The notes under the pieces are model-generated. The model was given only the letters and a program-made list of their open reading frames with translations. It did not search any database and was not told the origin of the DNA. A stretch of DNA of 64,000 bases from positions 434,001 through 498,000 of the forward strand of contig NZ_BLID01000003.1 of NCBI RefSeq assembly GCF_009811315.1, read 5' to 3'. The DNA is from Vibrio atypicus. Its GTDB lineage: Bacteria; Pseudomonadota; Gammaproteobacteria; Enterobacterales; Vibrionaceae. Positions 1 to 9,632 of the stretch are shown one piece after another; position 1 is the first letter of the stretch; every line of letters begins with the position of its first letter. The position numbers were made by a program, and so were the translations under genes.

Positions 1-174
1 TATGTCGCAAAAGGCCTAAATAAGACCAATCGCTTTGAATGTGATGACGACGAAGTCATTGAAGTCATCACTCTTCCAATACAACAACTCGAAAAAATGA
101 TCGTTTCCGGCGAAATCACCGATGCAAAAACCATCGCGTGCTTAAGCAAAGCAAAACTATGTGGATACATTTAG
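1..174 (+). CDS. Nudix hydrolase, C-terminal fragment
   Basis: Only the last 57 codons of this gene lie in the window; the reading frame is open from base 1 to the TAG at 172-174. The fragment has the acidic DDDE stretch and the GEI-DAKTI ending seen at the C-terminus of ADP-ribose pyrophosphatase-like Nudix enzymes (NudE/NudF group), which hydrolyse nucleoside diphosphate derivatives in the cytoplasm. The Nudix box itself lies upstream, outside the window, so the family call rests on the tail alone. Its stop codon overlaps the ribosome binding site of ltaE, so the two genes are probably co-transcribed. Confidence 0.6.
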   Translation, partial: YVAKGLNKTNRFECDDDEVIEVITLPIQQLEKMIVSGEITDAKTIACLSKAKLCGYI

Positions 175-184
175 GAGAATAAGA

Positions 185-1189
185 ATGGATTTTCGTTCAG
201 ATACCGTTACCCAGCCAACACCACAAATGCGTGAAGCAATGGCAAAAGCACCTGTAGGTGATGATGTATACGGTGATGACCCAAGCGTTAATGATCTTGA
301 ACAATGGGCCGCTGAGCGACACGGGTTCGAAGCCGCACTGTTTACAACATCTGGAACCCAAGCCAACTTACTTGGGCTAATGGCTCACTGTCAGCGTGGC
401 GACGAGTATTTATGTGGCCAGCAAGCCCACAACTATAAATACGAAGCTGGTGGCGCTGCAGTGTTAGGCTCAATTCAGCCACAACCTATTGAAAATGAGC
501 CAGATGGTAGTCTCGATTTCGCCAAGCTTAAAGCCGCTATCAAACCCAACGATTCTCATTTTGCTCGCACTAAACTTCTAAGTTTAGAAAACACCATCAA
601 CGGCAAAGTACTGCCAATGGAATACCTTGCCCAGGCTCGTCAATTTGTTAACGAACACGGTCTTCAACTTCACCTTGATGGAGCACGAGTTTACAACGCG
701 GTTGCAGCACTCGATGTTGATGTAAAAGAGATCGCCCAATACTTTGATTCGATGACTGTGTGTTTATCTAAAGGTTTAGGTGCACCTATCGGTTCACTGC
801 TACTTGGCGATGCAGAGTTTATCTCCCGTGCTCGACGTATAAGAAAGATGGTCGGCGGAGGTATGCGTCAGGCAGGTATTTTAGCCGTAGCTGGTAAAAT
901 GGCACTGACCGATCCGGTGCCACAACTCAAAGTTGACCATGCAAACGCCAAATTATTAGCTGAGTTACTCAATACTCTTCCTGGCTTTAAAGTAAATGCA
1001 GAGTTTGTTCAGACGAACATTGTTTTCGCTAAGCTGGATGAGAGTATCGATATCAACACAATCGCAGAGAAACTTAAGCAAGAGACCATTATTATCTCGC
1101 CAGGAAACCCTATTCGCTTCGTGACGCACCAAGATGTTTCTGAACAAGATATTTTGACGCTTGTCGAAAAGATTAAATCTTACCTGTAA
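185..1189 (+). CDS. ltaE: Low-specificity L-threonine aldolase
   Basis: A PLP-dependent enzyme that cleaves L-threonine or L-allo-threonine to glycine and acetaldehyde in the cytoplasm. The 334-residue length is the family's usual size. The protein begins with the typical FRSDTVT motif, has the HLDGAR motif that places the cofactor-binding aspartate, and carries the SKGLGAP motif whose Lys196 should form the internal aldimine. I chose the ATG at 185 because TAGGAG lies about 8 bases upstream and homologues start with M-D-F-R-S-D; an upstream in-frame ATG at 161 would add eight unconserved residues and overlap the previous gene. Only 10 bases separate it from the upstream Nudix gene, suggesting an operon. 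Confidence 0.93.
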   Translation: MDFRSDTVTQPTPQMREAMAKAPVGDDVYGDDPSVNDLEQWAAERHGFEAALFTTSGTQANLLGLMAHCQRGDEYLCGQQAHNYKYEAGGAAVLGSIQPQPIENEPDGSLDFAKLKAAIKPNDSHFARTKLLSLENTINGKVLPMEYLAQARQFVNEHGLQLHLDGARVYNAVAALDVDVKEIAQYFDSMTVCLSKGLGAPIGSLLLGDAEFISRARRIRKMVGGGMRQAGILAVAGKMALTDPVPQLKVDHANAKLLAELLNTLPGFKVNAEFVQTNIVFAKLDESIDINTIAEKLKQETIIISPGNPIRFVTHQDVSEQDILTLVEKIKSYL

Positions 1190-1219
1190 GCAAGTTTTGA
1201 TTTATCAATTCATCTATTG

Positions 1220-1244
1220 AGCTTCCCCTTAGGGGAAGCTTTAT
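1220..1244 (+). terminator. Stem-loop terminator after ltaE
   Basis: A perfect 9-bp stem, AGCTTCCCC and GGGGAAGCT around a TTA loop, 30 bases after the ltaE stop. The following T-run is interrupted (TTATGCTTTT), so termination may be partial. Confidence 0.65.
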
Positions 1245-1277
1245 GCTTTTTAGAGTTGAATAAGTTGAGAAGCCTAA

Positions 1278-1592
1278 ATGAAGCAACGTTTATCTCTGTT
1301 AGCATTATTTCTTTTTCTACCGCTAAGCAGTGCTAACGCCAATGGAAACCCAGAGCTCGGTAAAATAAAGTCACCGAGTTGCGTTTTTTGTCACGGTAGC
1401 AATGGGCAAGCAGTTAATGATACCTACCCTAACCTAAACGGGCAAAATGCAGAATATCTAGTCCAATCCATGCTTAGTTATCAAAATGGATTACGCAAAG
1501 GAGACTTGGCCGCAATGATGCAAGCCCAACTCTCTCGACTGAACGAGCAAGACTTACGAGATATCGCCGCTTTTTACGCATCTCAGCCGTAA
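1278..1592 (+). CDS. Small periplasmic c-type cytochrome
   Basis: A 104-residue monohaem cytochrome c. Residues 1-21 form a signal peptide (KQR followed by a leucine-rich core and a SANA cleavage region), so the protein is exported and matured by the Ccm system in the periplasm. The haem site is C35-V-F-C38-H39, and Met80 or Met81 near the C-terminus is the likely axial ligand. The layout matches the class I cytochrome c553/c4-half type electron carriers. There is no redox enzyme beside it, so its partner cannot be named. It is a single gene between two hairpins. Confidence 0.85.
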   Translation: MKQRLSLLALFLFLPLSSANANGNPELGKIKSPSCVFCHGSNGQAVNDTYPNLNGQNAEYLVQSMLSYQNGLRKGDLAAMMQAQLSRLNEQDLRDIAAFYASQP

Positions 1593-1605
1593 ACCTCAAT
1601 ATAAA

Positions 1606-1630
1606 AAGCCCCCGTAGGATACGAGGGCTT
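1606..1630. terminator. Bidirectional terminator, cytochrome c / ppiC
   Basis: The inverted repeat AAGCCC-c-CGT/ACG-a-GGGCTT lies between two convergent genes. It has A's on the left flank and T's close by on both strands, so it probably serves both. Confidence 0.7.
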
Positions 1631-1657
1631 ACTATTCTAAACTTACTAGTTTGATGC

Positions 1658-1936
1658 TTATGTTCGGTATAGCACTTTCACTACATGCCAACCGAACTTG
1701 GTTTTAACTAAGTGCGGTACTAAGGTTTCACCAGAAAAGCACACCTTGTCAAACTGAGGAACCATCTGACCACGCTTAAACTCACCAAGATCGCCTCCAC
1801 GTTTACCAGAAGGACATGTGGAATACTTCTTAGCTAAAGTTTGAAACTTTGCACCTTTTTTAAGCTGTTTGATGATGTCTTCAGCTTGCTCTTTGTGCTT
1901 AACCAAAATGTGTAACGCGGCTGCTGTGTTCGCCAT
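1658..1936 (-). CDS. ppiC: Parvulin-type peptidyl-prolyl isomerase
   Basis: A 92-residue single-domain parvulin with no signal peptide, so a cytoplasmic cis-trans prolyl isomerase. The family landmarks are present: the HILVKH strand near the N-terminus, the S[12 protein letters not shown] segment in the middle, the FD-KVCFSG region, and the closing [11 protein letters not shown] strand with the catalytic-site histidine. The length equals E. coli PpiC (93 residues). It is transcribed alone and convergent to the cytochrome gene. Confidence 0.93.
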   Translation of the reverse strand: MANTAAALHILVKHKEQAEDIIKQLKKGAKFQTLAKKYSTCPSGKRGGDLGEFKRGQMVPQFDKVCFSGETLVPHLVKTKFGWHVVKVLYRT

Positions 1937-2136
1937 GGTATTGCCTCTAAAACCTATATTAACGGCGCGATTGTAGCGGATTCATGTGAGATCTTCACCT
2001 CAACTTCTACACAAATAAGTAAGACGTGGTGATTATGTAAGCTAACAGCGACACATTTTGCACATCCTAATTGAACAACCCGCCAATTTGGTTACTATTT
2101 AAATGTCCCTTATAAATTTGTGTCATTGAGAGTCTT

Positions 2137-3075
2137 ATGCCAAAAGTCGCAAGCAAAGCAAACCAATCTCAAGGTATGCTGATGTTTACCTTAACTAGCA
2201 GCAAACAACTGTTTGCTATTGGCACCCTTAAAGTACGTGAAATCGTACCATTTCAACCAACGACTCAAATTCCTTATTCGCATCATCATGTCGTCGGCAC
2301 TGTCACCATTAGAGATATGACCATTCCGGTCATTAATATGCCTGCAGCGATTGGTTTTAGGCCAATCCAAGCCGAAGAGTATAAATCCTGCTACCTGATC
2401 GTAACGGATTGTTTGCGTACCGTGGTTGCCTTTATGGTACGTTCGATTGAGAAAATCATTGAGTGTGACTGGAAGAATATCGAGTCAACGCCGCCATCAG
2501 CAGGCAACAATGTATTTGTAACAGGGATCACGCGCTACAACGATCAAATTGTTCAGATGCTTGATGTAGAATTACTGCTCGCTAAAATCTATCCGCAGTA
2601 TGAGTCTACGAATATTCCTATGTTGACCGACATCGAGCGCGAACGATTAAAAGCACTCAATATTTTGCTGGTAGATGACTCCTCGATAGCAAGAAAGCAG
2701 CTTTCTGATGCTCTCGATAGTATAAATATTCCCTACCAGATCTGTAATAACGGCCTTGATGCTCTTGAAATCATGCGTGAAGAAGCCAACCGACAGCATC
2801 CAATTGATCTATTGGTTAGCGATATCGAAATGCCTGGGCTAGATGGCTATGAATTAGCATTTGAGACTCAAAGCGACAGCAGTTTGAGTAATGCCTACAT
2901 TATCCTCCATACCTCTCTTTCCAGTGAAATCTGTGTTGACCGCGCTCAGCAAGTTGGTGCTCATGAAGCGTTAGAGAAATTTAATGCAGGTGACCTTATC
3001 AAAGCCATGTTGCGAGGTGCCGCTATGCTAGAATCAGGGAAAAGTGTTACCGAGCGGATAGAAGTTAACGTCTAA
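2137..3075 (+). CDS. cheV: Chemotaxis adaptor CheV (CheW-receiver fusion)
   Basis: A 312-residue chemotaxis coupling protein. Residues about 10-165 form a CheW-like domain that links receptors to CheA; residues about 184-305 form a response-regulator receiver domain. The receiver shows the LLVDDS acidic pocket, the phospho-acceptor Asp229 in SDIEMPG, the T/S of LHTSLSS and the lysine of EKFNA. Phosphorylation by CheA is thought to tune coupling during adaptation. It stands alone, away from any flagellar cluster, as is common for vibrio cheV paralogues; several copies usually exist per genome. Confidence 0.93.
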   Translation: MPKVASKANQSQGMLMFTLTSSKQLFAIGTLKVREIVPFQPTTQIPYSHHHVVGTVTIRDMTIPVINMPAAIGFRPIQAEEYKSCYLIVTDCLRTVVAFMVRSIEKIIECDWKNIESTPPSAGNNVFVTGITRYNDQIVQMLDVELLLAKIYPQYESTNIPMLTDIERERLKALNILLVDDSSIARKQLSDALDSINIPYQICNNGLDALEIMREEANRQHPIDLLVSDIEMPGLDGYELAFETQSDSSLSNAYIILHTSLSSEICVDRAQQVGAHEALEKFNAGDLIKAMLRGAAMLESGKSVTERIEVNV

Positions 3076-3294
3076 TAATTAATGCTAAAGCTGTGGGGTT
3101 GTATAAATAACAAACAACGCCAAAACTAAACTTTTAGTTTAGAGAAATTATCTCTTTTTAAACCATTTAATTTTCCGCTTAACCTCATAATTATTATTAA
3201 TAATTTGCATTTAATTGATATTAACTCAAGCATCTCAGTGACAAATCCGCTAATCTTAAGTTAATTGGTAAGTTTGATAAGATTGTAATAACGA

Positions 3295-4311
3295 ATGACC
3301 GACGACGATTACAAAAGATCGACGGCAAATTTAAAAAAAGCCGTCCCTCTTATGATGAAAAATCATGTAGCGGCCACACCTGCTAACTACGCACTTTGGT
3401 ACACGTATGTGGACAATGCGATTCCGCAGATGAACCGTGAACTTGATAGCGTGCTAGAAAACTATGGCATTTGTCCCCCTGCAACTGGAGAACAATTGTA
3501 CAAAAACTATGTTGCTAGCCGTGCGGAAACAGACATAAAAGATCTTCGAGCAAATATTGAATTGCTAGTAGGCCAAGTCGCCTCTTCAATGACTGATACT
3601 CTCGCAGATACTTCAAACTTTTCAGCGATGATAGACAAGAGCTTTCAAAACCTTGAAAAGGTAGAGAATGAAAGCATGTCGCTTGAAGAAGTCATGTCTG
3701 TGGTTCGTCAACTGGTTGAAGAGTCCAAAGAAATAAGACATTCCACCCGTTTCCTAAACAATCAACTCGAGTCCGCCAGCGAAGAAATTCAACGCCTTAA
3801 GAGTGAGCTCGCAGAAGTTCAACAAGATGCCCTGTTCGATAGCTTAACCAGCCTTTACAACAGACGCTCTTTTGATAATGACATTAGAACCCTTTGTCAA
3901 TCTGGTCAAAGCCTTTGTTTAGTCCTAGCCGATATTGACCACTTCAAGGGTTACAACGATAACTATGGCCATTTATTTGGTGACAGCGTTATCAAAGGAA
4001 TTGCGAAACGCCTACACATTAATGCACGTGACGGTGTCCATGCATATCGATTCGGTGGCGAAGAGTTCGCACTGATTGTTCCAAACAAGCAGCTACGAAT
4101 TGCCCGCCAATACGCTGATGGTTTGCGACGTTCAATTGAAAAGCTATCAATCAAAGATAAGCGTTCTGGTAAACAGGTTGGCAATATTACTGCCTCATTT
4201 GGTGTGGCCGAGTTCCAGCTAAATGAAAGCCCGGAATCACTGATTGAACGAGCAGATAAACTTCTTTACGAAGCGAAGCAATTAGGACGAAATCGAGTAA
4301 TGCCTTTGTAA
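3295..4311 (+). CDS. Diguanylate cyclase (GGEEF)
   Basis: A 338-residue cytoplasmic GGDEF protein that would make cyclic di-GMP from two GTP. The C-terminal catalytic domain (about residues 175-338) contains the substrate-binding DSLTSLYNRR segment, the metal-binding DIDHFK motif and an intact G254-G-E-E-F258 active site. I see no RxxD product-inhibition site at the expected position. The N-terminal half has no membrane segment and resembles the helical region of DGCs that start with TDDDYKRSTANLKKA; a coiled coil (about 145-175) probably drives dimerisation. The input signal cannot be read from the sequence. It ends in a strong terminator. Confidence 0.9.
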   Translation: MTDDDYKRSTANLKKAVPLMMKNHVAATPANYALWYTYVDNAIPQMNRELDSVLENYGICPPATGEQLYKNYVASRAETDIKDLRANIELLVGQVASSMTDTLADTSNFSAMIDKSFQNLEKVENESMSLEEVMSVVRQLVEESKEIRHSTRFLNNQLESASEEIQRLKSELAEVQQDALFDSLTSLYNRRSFDNDIRTLCQSGQSLCLVLADIDHFKGYNDNYGHLFGDSVIKGIAKRLHINARDGVHAYRFGGEEFALIVPNKQLRIARQYADGLRRSIEKLSIKDKRSGKQVGNITASFGVAEFQLNESPESLIERADKLLYEAKQLGRNRVMPL

Positions 4312-4327
4312 GCAGTATTCTAGTTAT

Positions 4328-4363
4328 AAAAAGAGCCCCGATAGTTTTATCGGGGCTCTTTTT
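4328..4363. terminator. Bidirectional terminator
   Basis: A 16-bp near-perfect stem (AAAAAGAGCCCCGATA paired with TATCGGGGCTCTTTTT) with a GTTT loop. It has A and T runs on both sides and lies between convergent genes. Confidence 0.9.
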
Positions 4364-4384
4364 GCTTAAGGTGCTTAGCCTTGA

Positions 4385-5317
4385 TTAGCCATCAGCTGTA
4401 ATTGTTGCTATCAACTCTTGCTGTACTTCTGGCGCTTTGTCATTGTCAATTTGGCACGTACCCGCCGCCTTATGACCGCCACCACCATACTTGAGCATCA
4501 ATTCACCTACATTAGTTTTAGAGCTTCGGTCAAAGATTGATTTACCTGTCGCGAACACGGTATTCTGTTTTTGGAAGCCCCACATCTTGTGAATGGATAT
4601 ATTACATTGAGGGAATAGCGCGTAAATGATAAATCGGTTACCCGCGTAAATGGTTTCTTCGTCAGTCAAGTCCAACACAACGAGGTTATCGTGCACTGTT
4701 GCACAACGTTGAATCTGGTCTTTGAACAGCACTTCATGTTCACGATATAGATCAATGCGCTCTTTGACATCAGGCAGTTCTAGAATTTCTTTAATTGAGT
4801 GGTTCTTACAATACTCTATAAGATCCATCATTAAGTTGTAGTTTGAAATACGAAACGTTCTAAAACGCCCTAACCCAGTTCGAGCATCCATCAAGAAGTT
4901 GAGTAAGTTCCAACCGTCAGAATCTAGTACTTCGTCTCGATTAAACTGAGCTGAATCGCCTTTATCAACCGCTTCCATCATATCTAACCAATCACTTGGA
5001 AAAGTCTCTTCTCCTCCATAGTGCTCCCATACAACGCGCGCAGCGGATGGCGCTTCAGGATCAATAATATGGTTAGCTTTTTCACCTTGAGTTCGAATTG
5101 TCTCTGAAAGGTGGTGGTCAAAAACTAAATGGGCATCTGCAACATAAGGCAAATTTGTTACGATATCGCGAGAAGTAATTTCAATCACTCCATCTTGCAT
5201 ATCTTTTGGGTGAACAAACTTGATATCATCAATAAGATTTAATTGTTTTAATAGTACGGCACACACTAGGCCGTCAAAATCACTACGAGTAACCAGTCGG
5301 AATTTCTGCTCTGACAT
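4385..5317 (-). CDS. DHH/DHHA1 family phosphoesterase
   Basis: A 310-residue member of the DHH superfamily, which includes oligoribonucleases, exopolyphosphatases and cyclic-dinucleotide phosphodiesterases. The N-terminal DHH domain has the RSDFDG metal motif (residues 11-16) and the signature D67-H68-H69. The C-terminal DHHA1 domain ends with the GGGGHKAAG substrate-binding motif. No membrane or signal sequence is present, so it acts in the cytoplasm. I set the start at M-S-E-Q because AGGATG lies 8 bases upstream; an earlier ATG would add eight residues without a good ribosome site. The exact substrate cannot be inferred; no PAS/GGDEF module of the GdpP type is attached. Confidence 0.8.
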   Translation of the reverse strand: MSEQKFRLVTRSDFDGLVCAVLLKQLNLIDDIKFVHPKDMQDGVIEITSRDIVTNLPYVADAHLVFDHHLSETIRTQGEKANHIIDPEAPSAARVVWEHYGGEETFPSDWLDMMEAVDKGDSAQFNRDEVLDSDGWNLLNFLMDARTGLGRFRTFRISNYNLMMDLIEYCKNHSIKEILELPDVKERIDLYREHEVLFKDQIQRCATVHDNLVVLDLTDEETIYAGNRFIIYALFPQCNISIHKMWGFQKQNTVFATGKSIFDRSSKTNVGELMLKYGGGGHKAAGTCQIDNDKAPEVQQELIATITADG

Positions 5318-5524
5318 CTTGCACATCCTATGCTCATGCAAAATTAATAGTATAAGATACCTTATTATAACTAGCCCTAATGTTTCATCAACAAAACGGT
5401 TAGTTAGTATGATCTGTATCTTATAATTCTAGTCCTACTCCATCTTTTAACAAACTTAAGACAATGTTTTTTCACGCTTATCCTATACTCACTCGCGAGT
5501 TATTGATCCCATTGGAGAAATAGA

Positions 5525-5788
5525 ATGAAAAAAGCCCCTCTTTTTTTGTCATTTATAGGCACCTTAGTTTTGGCTGGATGTGCTAGCCAATCTGACGATG
5601 AATACCAAGTAAAAGAGTACACATCCATGGCTAACCCGGCTGCTGTATATTGTGTTAAGCAAGGTGGAGAGTTAGAGACTGTAGACGAAAATGCCAAACG
5701 CGTTACTTACTGCGTCTTACCCGATGGTAATCGTGCAGAACAATGGGAGTACTATCGAAACAGCCAACAACAAGACCAAAAATCTTAA
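5525..5788 (+). CDS. DUF333 lipoprotein
   Basis: An 87-residue small lipoprotein. The signal peptide ends in a lipobox L-A-G-C (Cys19), followed by S and Q rather than an inner-membrane-retention Asp, so outer-membrane sorting is likely. The mature part carries the DUF333 pattern: NPAAVYC, KQGGEL, YCVLPDG and EQWEYY. Family members are sometimes labelled putative haemolysin, but that name has no support in the sequence. TGGAGAAATAG gives a good ribosome binding site. Confidence 0.85.
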   Translation: MKKAPLFLSFIGTLVLAGCASQSDDEYQVKEYTSMANPAAVYCVKQGGELETVDENAKRVTYCVLPDGNRAEQWEYYRNSQQQDQKS

Positions 5789-5794
5789 GCACGT

Positions 5795-6646
5795 TTAGCG
5801 ATAACCGCTTTCAGGATCCAAACGACGATTCAAAGCGGTTAACTCTACGTTAAACTGATTGAGCTTCCTCTGTATTAACTCAATAGATGCATTCTCATCT
5901 GTTTGTTCAATAATGCTCGCAAGCAGATCAATTTTCTCTTTCGTACTTTGTTCTAACCCTATATCCAATAGTCGCTCAATGGCAGTGCGCGCGATAATAG
6001 CGGGTTGGCAACGTACAAGCTTATTCGGCTGACTAAATGCATGTTTAACAACGCCCTCCAAATAAACGCGATACACCGTTAACTCGTCCAGCGCCAAGAA
6101 AGCTAAACCTTGCTTTGTTCGATGCGGATAAGTGACGTAACAGTGCGCATTTCTTCCTGTTGGAATTCGTATTGGCAGTCCAGCTTTCTCACAACGTTGC
6201 TTCAATACCCTCAATAACCCTTGTTCATCCATTAATGATTGAATCTGAAAAATCCGCTCTAAATGGTAGTCATTGCTTACAAAGCTCACCGTCACCTGCT
6301 GATCAGATAAACTAATTTCACTAGAGTTCAACTTGATTGCTGCGTTTTCAATATTCTCAACCGTGTTGGTTGATTCTTCTTCAAGGATAATTATTTGGGG
6401 TTCTTTGCAACCGCGCGACTTTATCTGCTGATAGTAACGAAACATTGCTCCCGCTTCAGAGCAAGTCTGTCCTTGCGTAATTCCGCCGCAAAAAACTAAT
6501 GCCGTCTGTTTAAGGTTATAGCGGCTAAGAAACTCTGATAACGCTTCAACCCTAGAACGGCCCTCTAACGTTAGTTCATCACACACCAATCGTTTACCAA
6601 GGACGATGATCACATCGCGAATACTCTCAGTTTGACCAGTTCTCAC
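5795..6646 (-). CDS. DUF218 (YdcF/ElyC-like) protein
   Basis: A 283-residue protein with a DUF218 fold in its first 170 residues. The signature VLGKRL strand, the CGGITQG turn and the E-STNTVEN-EN motif are all present. DUF218 proteins are Rossmann-like and some affect the envelope (ElyC, SanA), but no enzymatic reaction is firmly known for this soluble type. There is no transmembrane helix, unlike ElyC/SanA, so it is probably cytoplasmic like YdcF. The C-terminal 100 residues are helical and unassigned. It lies convergent to the lipoprotein gene with only 6 bases between. Confidence 0.7.
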   Translation of the reverse strand: MRTGQTESIRDVIIVLGKRLVCDELTLEGRSRVEALSEFLSRYNLKQTALVFCGGITQGQTCSEAGAMFRYYQQIKSRGCKEPQIIILEEESTNTVENIENAAIKLNSSEISLSDQQVTVSFVSNDYHLERIFQIQSLMDEQGLLRVLKQRCEKAGLPIRIPTGRNAHCYVTYPHRTKQGLAFLALDELTVYRVYLEGVVKHAFSQPNKLVRCQPAIIARTAIERLLDIGLEQSTKEKIDLLASIIEQTDENASIELIQRKLNQFNVELTALNRRLDPESGYR

Positions 6647-6785
6647 TTATATCCCTCTGTTTTAATGATATCTGTACAAAATGAAATTTTGTCGGTAGCT
6701 TTAAGCCCAGTTAACATTATGTTAACTATTATTAAGAGAGCTTGAGCACAAGCCTTGTCAGCACATATATACAGGAAACAGACTT

Positions 6786-8156
6786 ATGCTGTCGATATTC
6801 GATATTTTCAAAATAGGCGTGGGGCCATCAAGCTCCCACACCAATGGCCCTATGCTCGCAGGGTATCATTTTACTCGATTGCTCGCCCCGTCAATTAGTA
6901 AAACGCATCGAGTACAAGTTGATTTATTTGGTTCTCTTTCTTTGACGGGTAAAGGCCACCATACTGATCGTGCAGTCATACTAGGCTTGATCGGTAACAA
7001 ACCCGATACCATAAAAATGACCAGTGCAAAAATGGCCCTACAACAAGCCATTGATGGCTGTTCACTCAGCCTAGCATCAGCACACACAGTCAACTTCAGC
7101 TATGAGAGTGACATTTTATTCCATACTGACAACCTACCGCTTCATGAAAACGGAATGTCGATTACAGCTTATGACGCGCTCGGAACGCAACTCGTGACGG
7201 AAACTTACTATTCTATTGGGGGTGGTTTCATTGCGACAGCTGACGAGATGACAAATGGCTCCTCACAAAAAGAGGTTGAGGTTCCATTCCCATTCTCTAG
7301 CGCTGACGAAATGTTGAATGTTGCTGAACAAAATGGCTTTAGTTTAGGTCATATGATTTTGCAAAACGAGACTAGCTTTTGGAGCAGTGAAGAGATCGAT
7401 GCCAAATCAGAGCAGATTTGGAAAGTCATGTCTCTTTGTATGCAACGCGGCTTTGAAACTGAGGGGATCCTTGAGGGCGGCTTAAACGTCACTCGACGAG
7501 CGCCAAACCTGCTGAAAAAACTTGAAGCGAACGCAGCAATTGAAAATGATCCGATGGAGATAATGGATTGGATTAATCTATTTGCCTTTGCAGTCAGTGA
7601 AGAAAACGCCGCTGGCGGTCAGGTCATAACCTCCCCTACCAATGGCGCTGCTGGTGTCATCCCTGCCGTGCTTATGTATTACCACAGATTCATCAAAGAA
7701 CTCGATCTTAAGCAGATCAAAGATTTTATCGCTGTTGCCGGCGCGATTGGTATTCTCTATAAGACCAATGCATCCATCTCTGGTGCCGAAGTCGGCTGTC
7801 AAGGTGAAGTCGGTGTCTCTTCATCTATGGCTGCTGCAGGGTTAACCGCTTTAAGAGGTGGCAGCAATGAACAGATATGTATTGCAGCCGAAATTGCGAT
7901 GGAACATTCGCTTGGTATGACGTGTGACCCAATTGGCGGGCTTGTTCAAGTACCGTGTATTGAACGAAACGCTATGGGCGCTATGAAAGCGATAAATGCG
8001 TCCAGAATGGCATTAAAACGTACCAGTAAATGTCTTATTTCTTTGGATAAAGTTATCGCAACCATGTATCAAACTGGTAAAGACATGAACCGAAAATATC
8101 GTGAAACGTCTTTAGGTGGATTAGCCGTCATTCATGTCGCTCCTCCGTGTGAATAA
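6786..8156 (+). CDS. sdaA: L-serine ammonia-lyase (iron-sulfur type)
   Basis: A 456-residue single-chain L-serine dehydratase that converts L-serine to pyruvate and ammonia using an oxygen-labile [4Fe-4S] cluster. The protein opens with the usual SIFDIFKIGVGPSSSHT motif of the beta domain. The alpha domain holds the SPTNGAAGV-IPA substrate loop and the cluster region CDPIGGLVQVPCIERN. Length agrees with E. coli SdaA/SdaB (454-455). A serine transporter is not adjacent. The gene has its own 140-base promoter region, divergent from the DUF218 gene, and a strong terminator. Confidence 0.96.
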   Translation: MLSIFDIFKIGVGPSSSHTNGPMLAGYHFTRLLAPSISKTHRVQVDLFGSLSLTGKGHHTDRAVILGLIGNKPDTIKMTSAKMALQQAIDGCSLSLASAHTVNFSYESDILFHTDNLPLHENGMSITAYDALGTQLVTETYYSIGGGFIATADEMTNGSSQKEVEVPFPFSSADEMLNVAEQNGFSLGHMILQNETSFWSSEEIDAKSEQIWKVMSLCMQRGFETEGILEGGLNVTRRAPNLLKKLEANAAIENDPMEIMDWINLFAFAVSEENAAGGQVITSPTNGAAGVIPAVLMYYHRFIKELDLKQIKDFIAVAGAIGILYKTNASISGAEVGCQGEVGVSSSMAAAGLTALRGGSNEQICIAAEIAMEHSLGMTCDPIGGLVQVPCIERNAMGAMKAINASRMALKRTSKCLISLDKVIATMYQTGKDMNRKYRETSLGGLAVIHVAPPCE

Positions 8157-8176
8157 CGCTTTTTCATAAGCGCTAA

Positions 8177-8214
8177 AAAGAGCCCCGAATAACAATGTTG
8201 TTCGGGGCTCTTTT
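8177..8214. terminator. Bidirectional terminator after sdaA
   Basis: The stem AAAAGAGCCCCGAA / TTCGGGGCTCTTTT lies between the convergent sdaA and carboxypeptidase genes, with T-runs on both strands. Confidence 0.9.
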
Positions 8215-8228
8215 CTATCAATCAAACG

Positions 8229-9353
8229 TTAGATCTGGTCGGTAACCGCCAAAACAGCACTGACCATGTCGTGACCAAATTTAACACTACGCTCAGGTGA
8301 CCAAGCGTAAAGTGGATCGGGATAGTCATTATTGTCTTTAAATGGCATCTCTACGGTATAGGACAAGCACTTAAACTGTTCAGCAACCCAGTTAGAGCCA
8401 ACGGTTAAATTCGCTTTGCCAGGTTCATCTTTGTCATAACCATGCTCATCTTGGAACTCTGGTGTAATAGTATGAAGAGCCTGCTTAAAGGCATTTTCTA
8501 AGTTTGCATGACGTTCATCGTAAGAAGGAATCCCTTCAGAGCCGGCTACAAAGTTATATGGAATCGCTTCATCGCCATGAATATCGAGGAACATATCAAC
8601 GCCAATCTTTAGCATACGCTCACGAACTAAGAAAACCTCAGGGCTACGGTCCATAGAAGGATCTTGCCATTCACGGTTAAGATTAACCCCGATCGCATTG
8701 CAACGTAGATGACCACGAATACCGCCATCCGGATTCATATTTGGGACGACATAAAGAACCGCTTTTTCTAACAAGGCACGGGCGCTCGTATCATCCATAT
8801 CAAGTAACCGCTGAATATAACCTTCAGCAAACCACTCGGCCATGGTTTCACCTGGATGCTGACGTGCGATCAACCAGATTTTTTTCTTACCGTCTTCAGG
8901 TTCGCCAAAAGTAAGTAAACTCATGTCATTCCCATCCAGAGTCTGACCTAAAGTTTCTAGCTCACAGTGATGAGAATTTTGCGCCATGTGCAGTAAATCA
9001 AGATGGCGGTCATAAGTATAAGGGGCAAAATATGAGAAATAGATGGAGCTATGTTCAGGAATAACCGTAAAACTCAATGTATCCCCATCGTAATCAGCAG
9101 GAACTCGGAACCATTCCTCTCTATCGTATGAAGCAACAACATCATAGCCACTCCAACCTTCAGGATAAGCAGAGCCTTTCAAATCAAGTAACTTGATCGT
9201 ATGTGGCTGGTCAGCTTCCGTTTCTAAGCGAAAATGAAACCACTGATAGAATTCTGACTGATTATCATTAGGGATTCTAAGTTGAATGTTGTCCTTATCG
9301 TCAGTATTGACGACTTCGATACTTCCACTATCAAAGTTACTGAAGATTTTCAT
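8229..9353 (-). CDS. M14 family zinc carboxypeptidase (cytosolic type)
   Basis: A 374-residue M14 metallopeptidase of the bacterial branch related to eukaryotic cytosolic carboxypeptidases. Residues about 1-125 form the N-terminal beta-sandwich pro-domain-like region typical of that branch. The catalytic domain shows the zinc ligands in H-PGETMAEW (His and Glu) and the third ligand in FLDIHGDE, the substrate-binding NPDG-RGH-RCN-GVNLNR-W block, and a Glu near TVEMPF as the general base. There is no signal peptide. Homologues remove C-terminal residues such as glutamate from peptides, but the natural substrate here is unknown. Confidence 0.88.
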   Translation of the reverse strand: MKIFSNFDSGSIEVVNTDDKDNIQLRIPNDNQSEFYQWFHFRLETEADQPHTIKLLDLKGSAYPEGWSGYDVVASYDREEWFRVPADYDGDTLSFTVIPEHSSIYFSYFAPYTYDRHLDLLHMAQNSHHCELETLGQTLDGNDMSLLTFGEPEDGKKKIWLIARQHPGETMAEWFAEGYIQRLLDMDDTSARALLEKAVLYVVPNMNPDGGIRGHLRCNAIGVNLNREWQDPSMDRSPEVFLVRERMLKIGVDMFLDIHGDEAIPYNFVAGSEGIPSYDERHANLENAFKQALHTITPEFQDEHGYDKDEPGKANLTVGSNWVAEQFKCLSYTVEMPFKDNNDYPDPLYAWSPERSVKFGHDMVSAVLAVTDQI

Positions 9354-9632
9354 AGAGTTACGTTCCTTTTACAATTGAACTCGTTTGACGCAGGCTATCA
9401 CAAAGAATGTCGAAGAAAAATAGAAGAGGACACAGATTAAAATTCGATATTGCTCAACAAATATCCAGCGCAAACGATTTGGATCAAATTCATTACAATA
9501 ATTTATGCGAATTGACGAAAATTTCGTGCATCAATTATGTTTTCTGCGATAATTGTTTCAATTTATAACATACCACAGAATAAGATTAATCTAGTTGTTA
9601 ATCCTGTGTTATATCAAGATAATGAGACTATT

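Noticed and set aside
9537-9632. Longer N-terminus of the POT-like protein
   Set aside because: Its sequence does not extend the first helix and an internal start with purine-rich upstream bases fits the family better.
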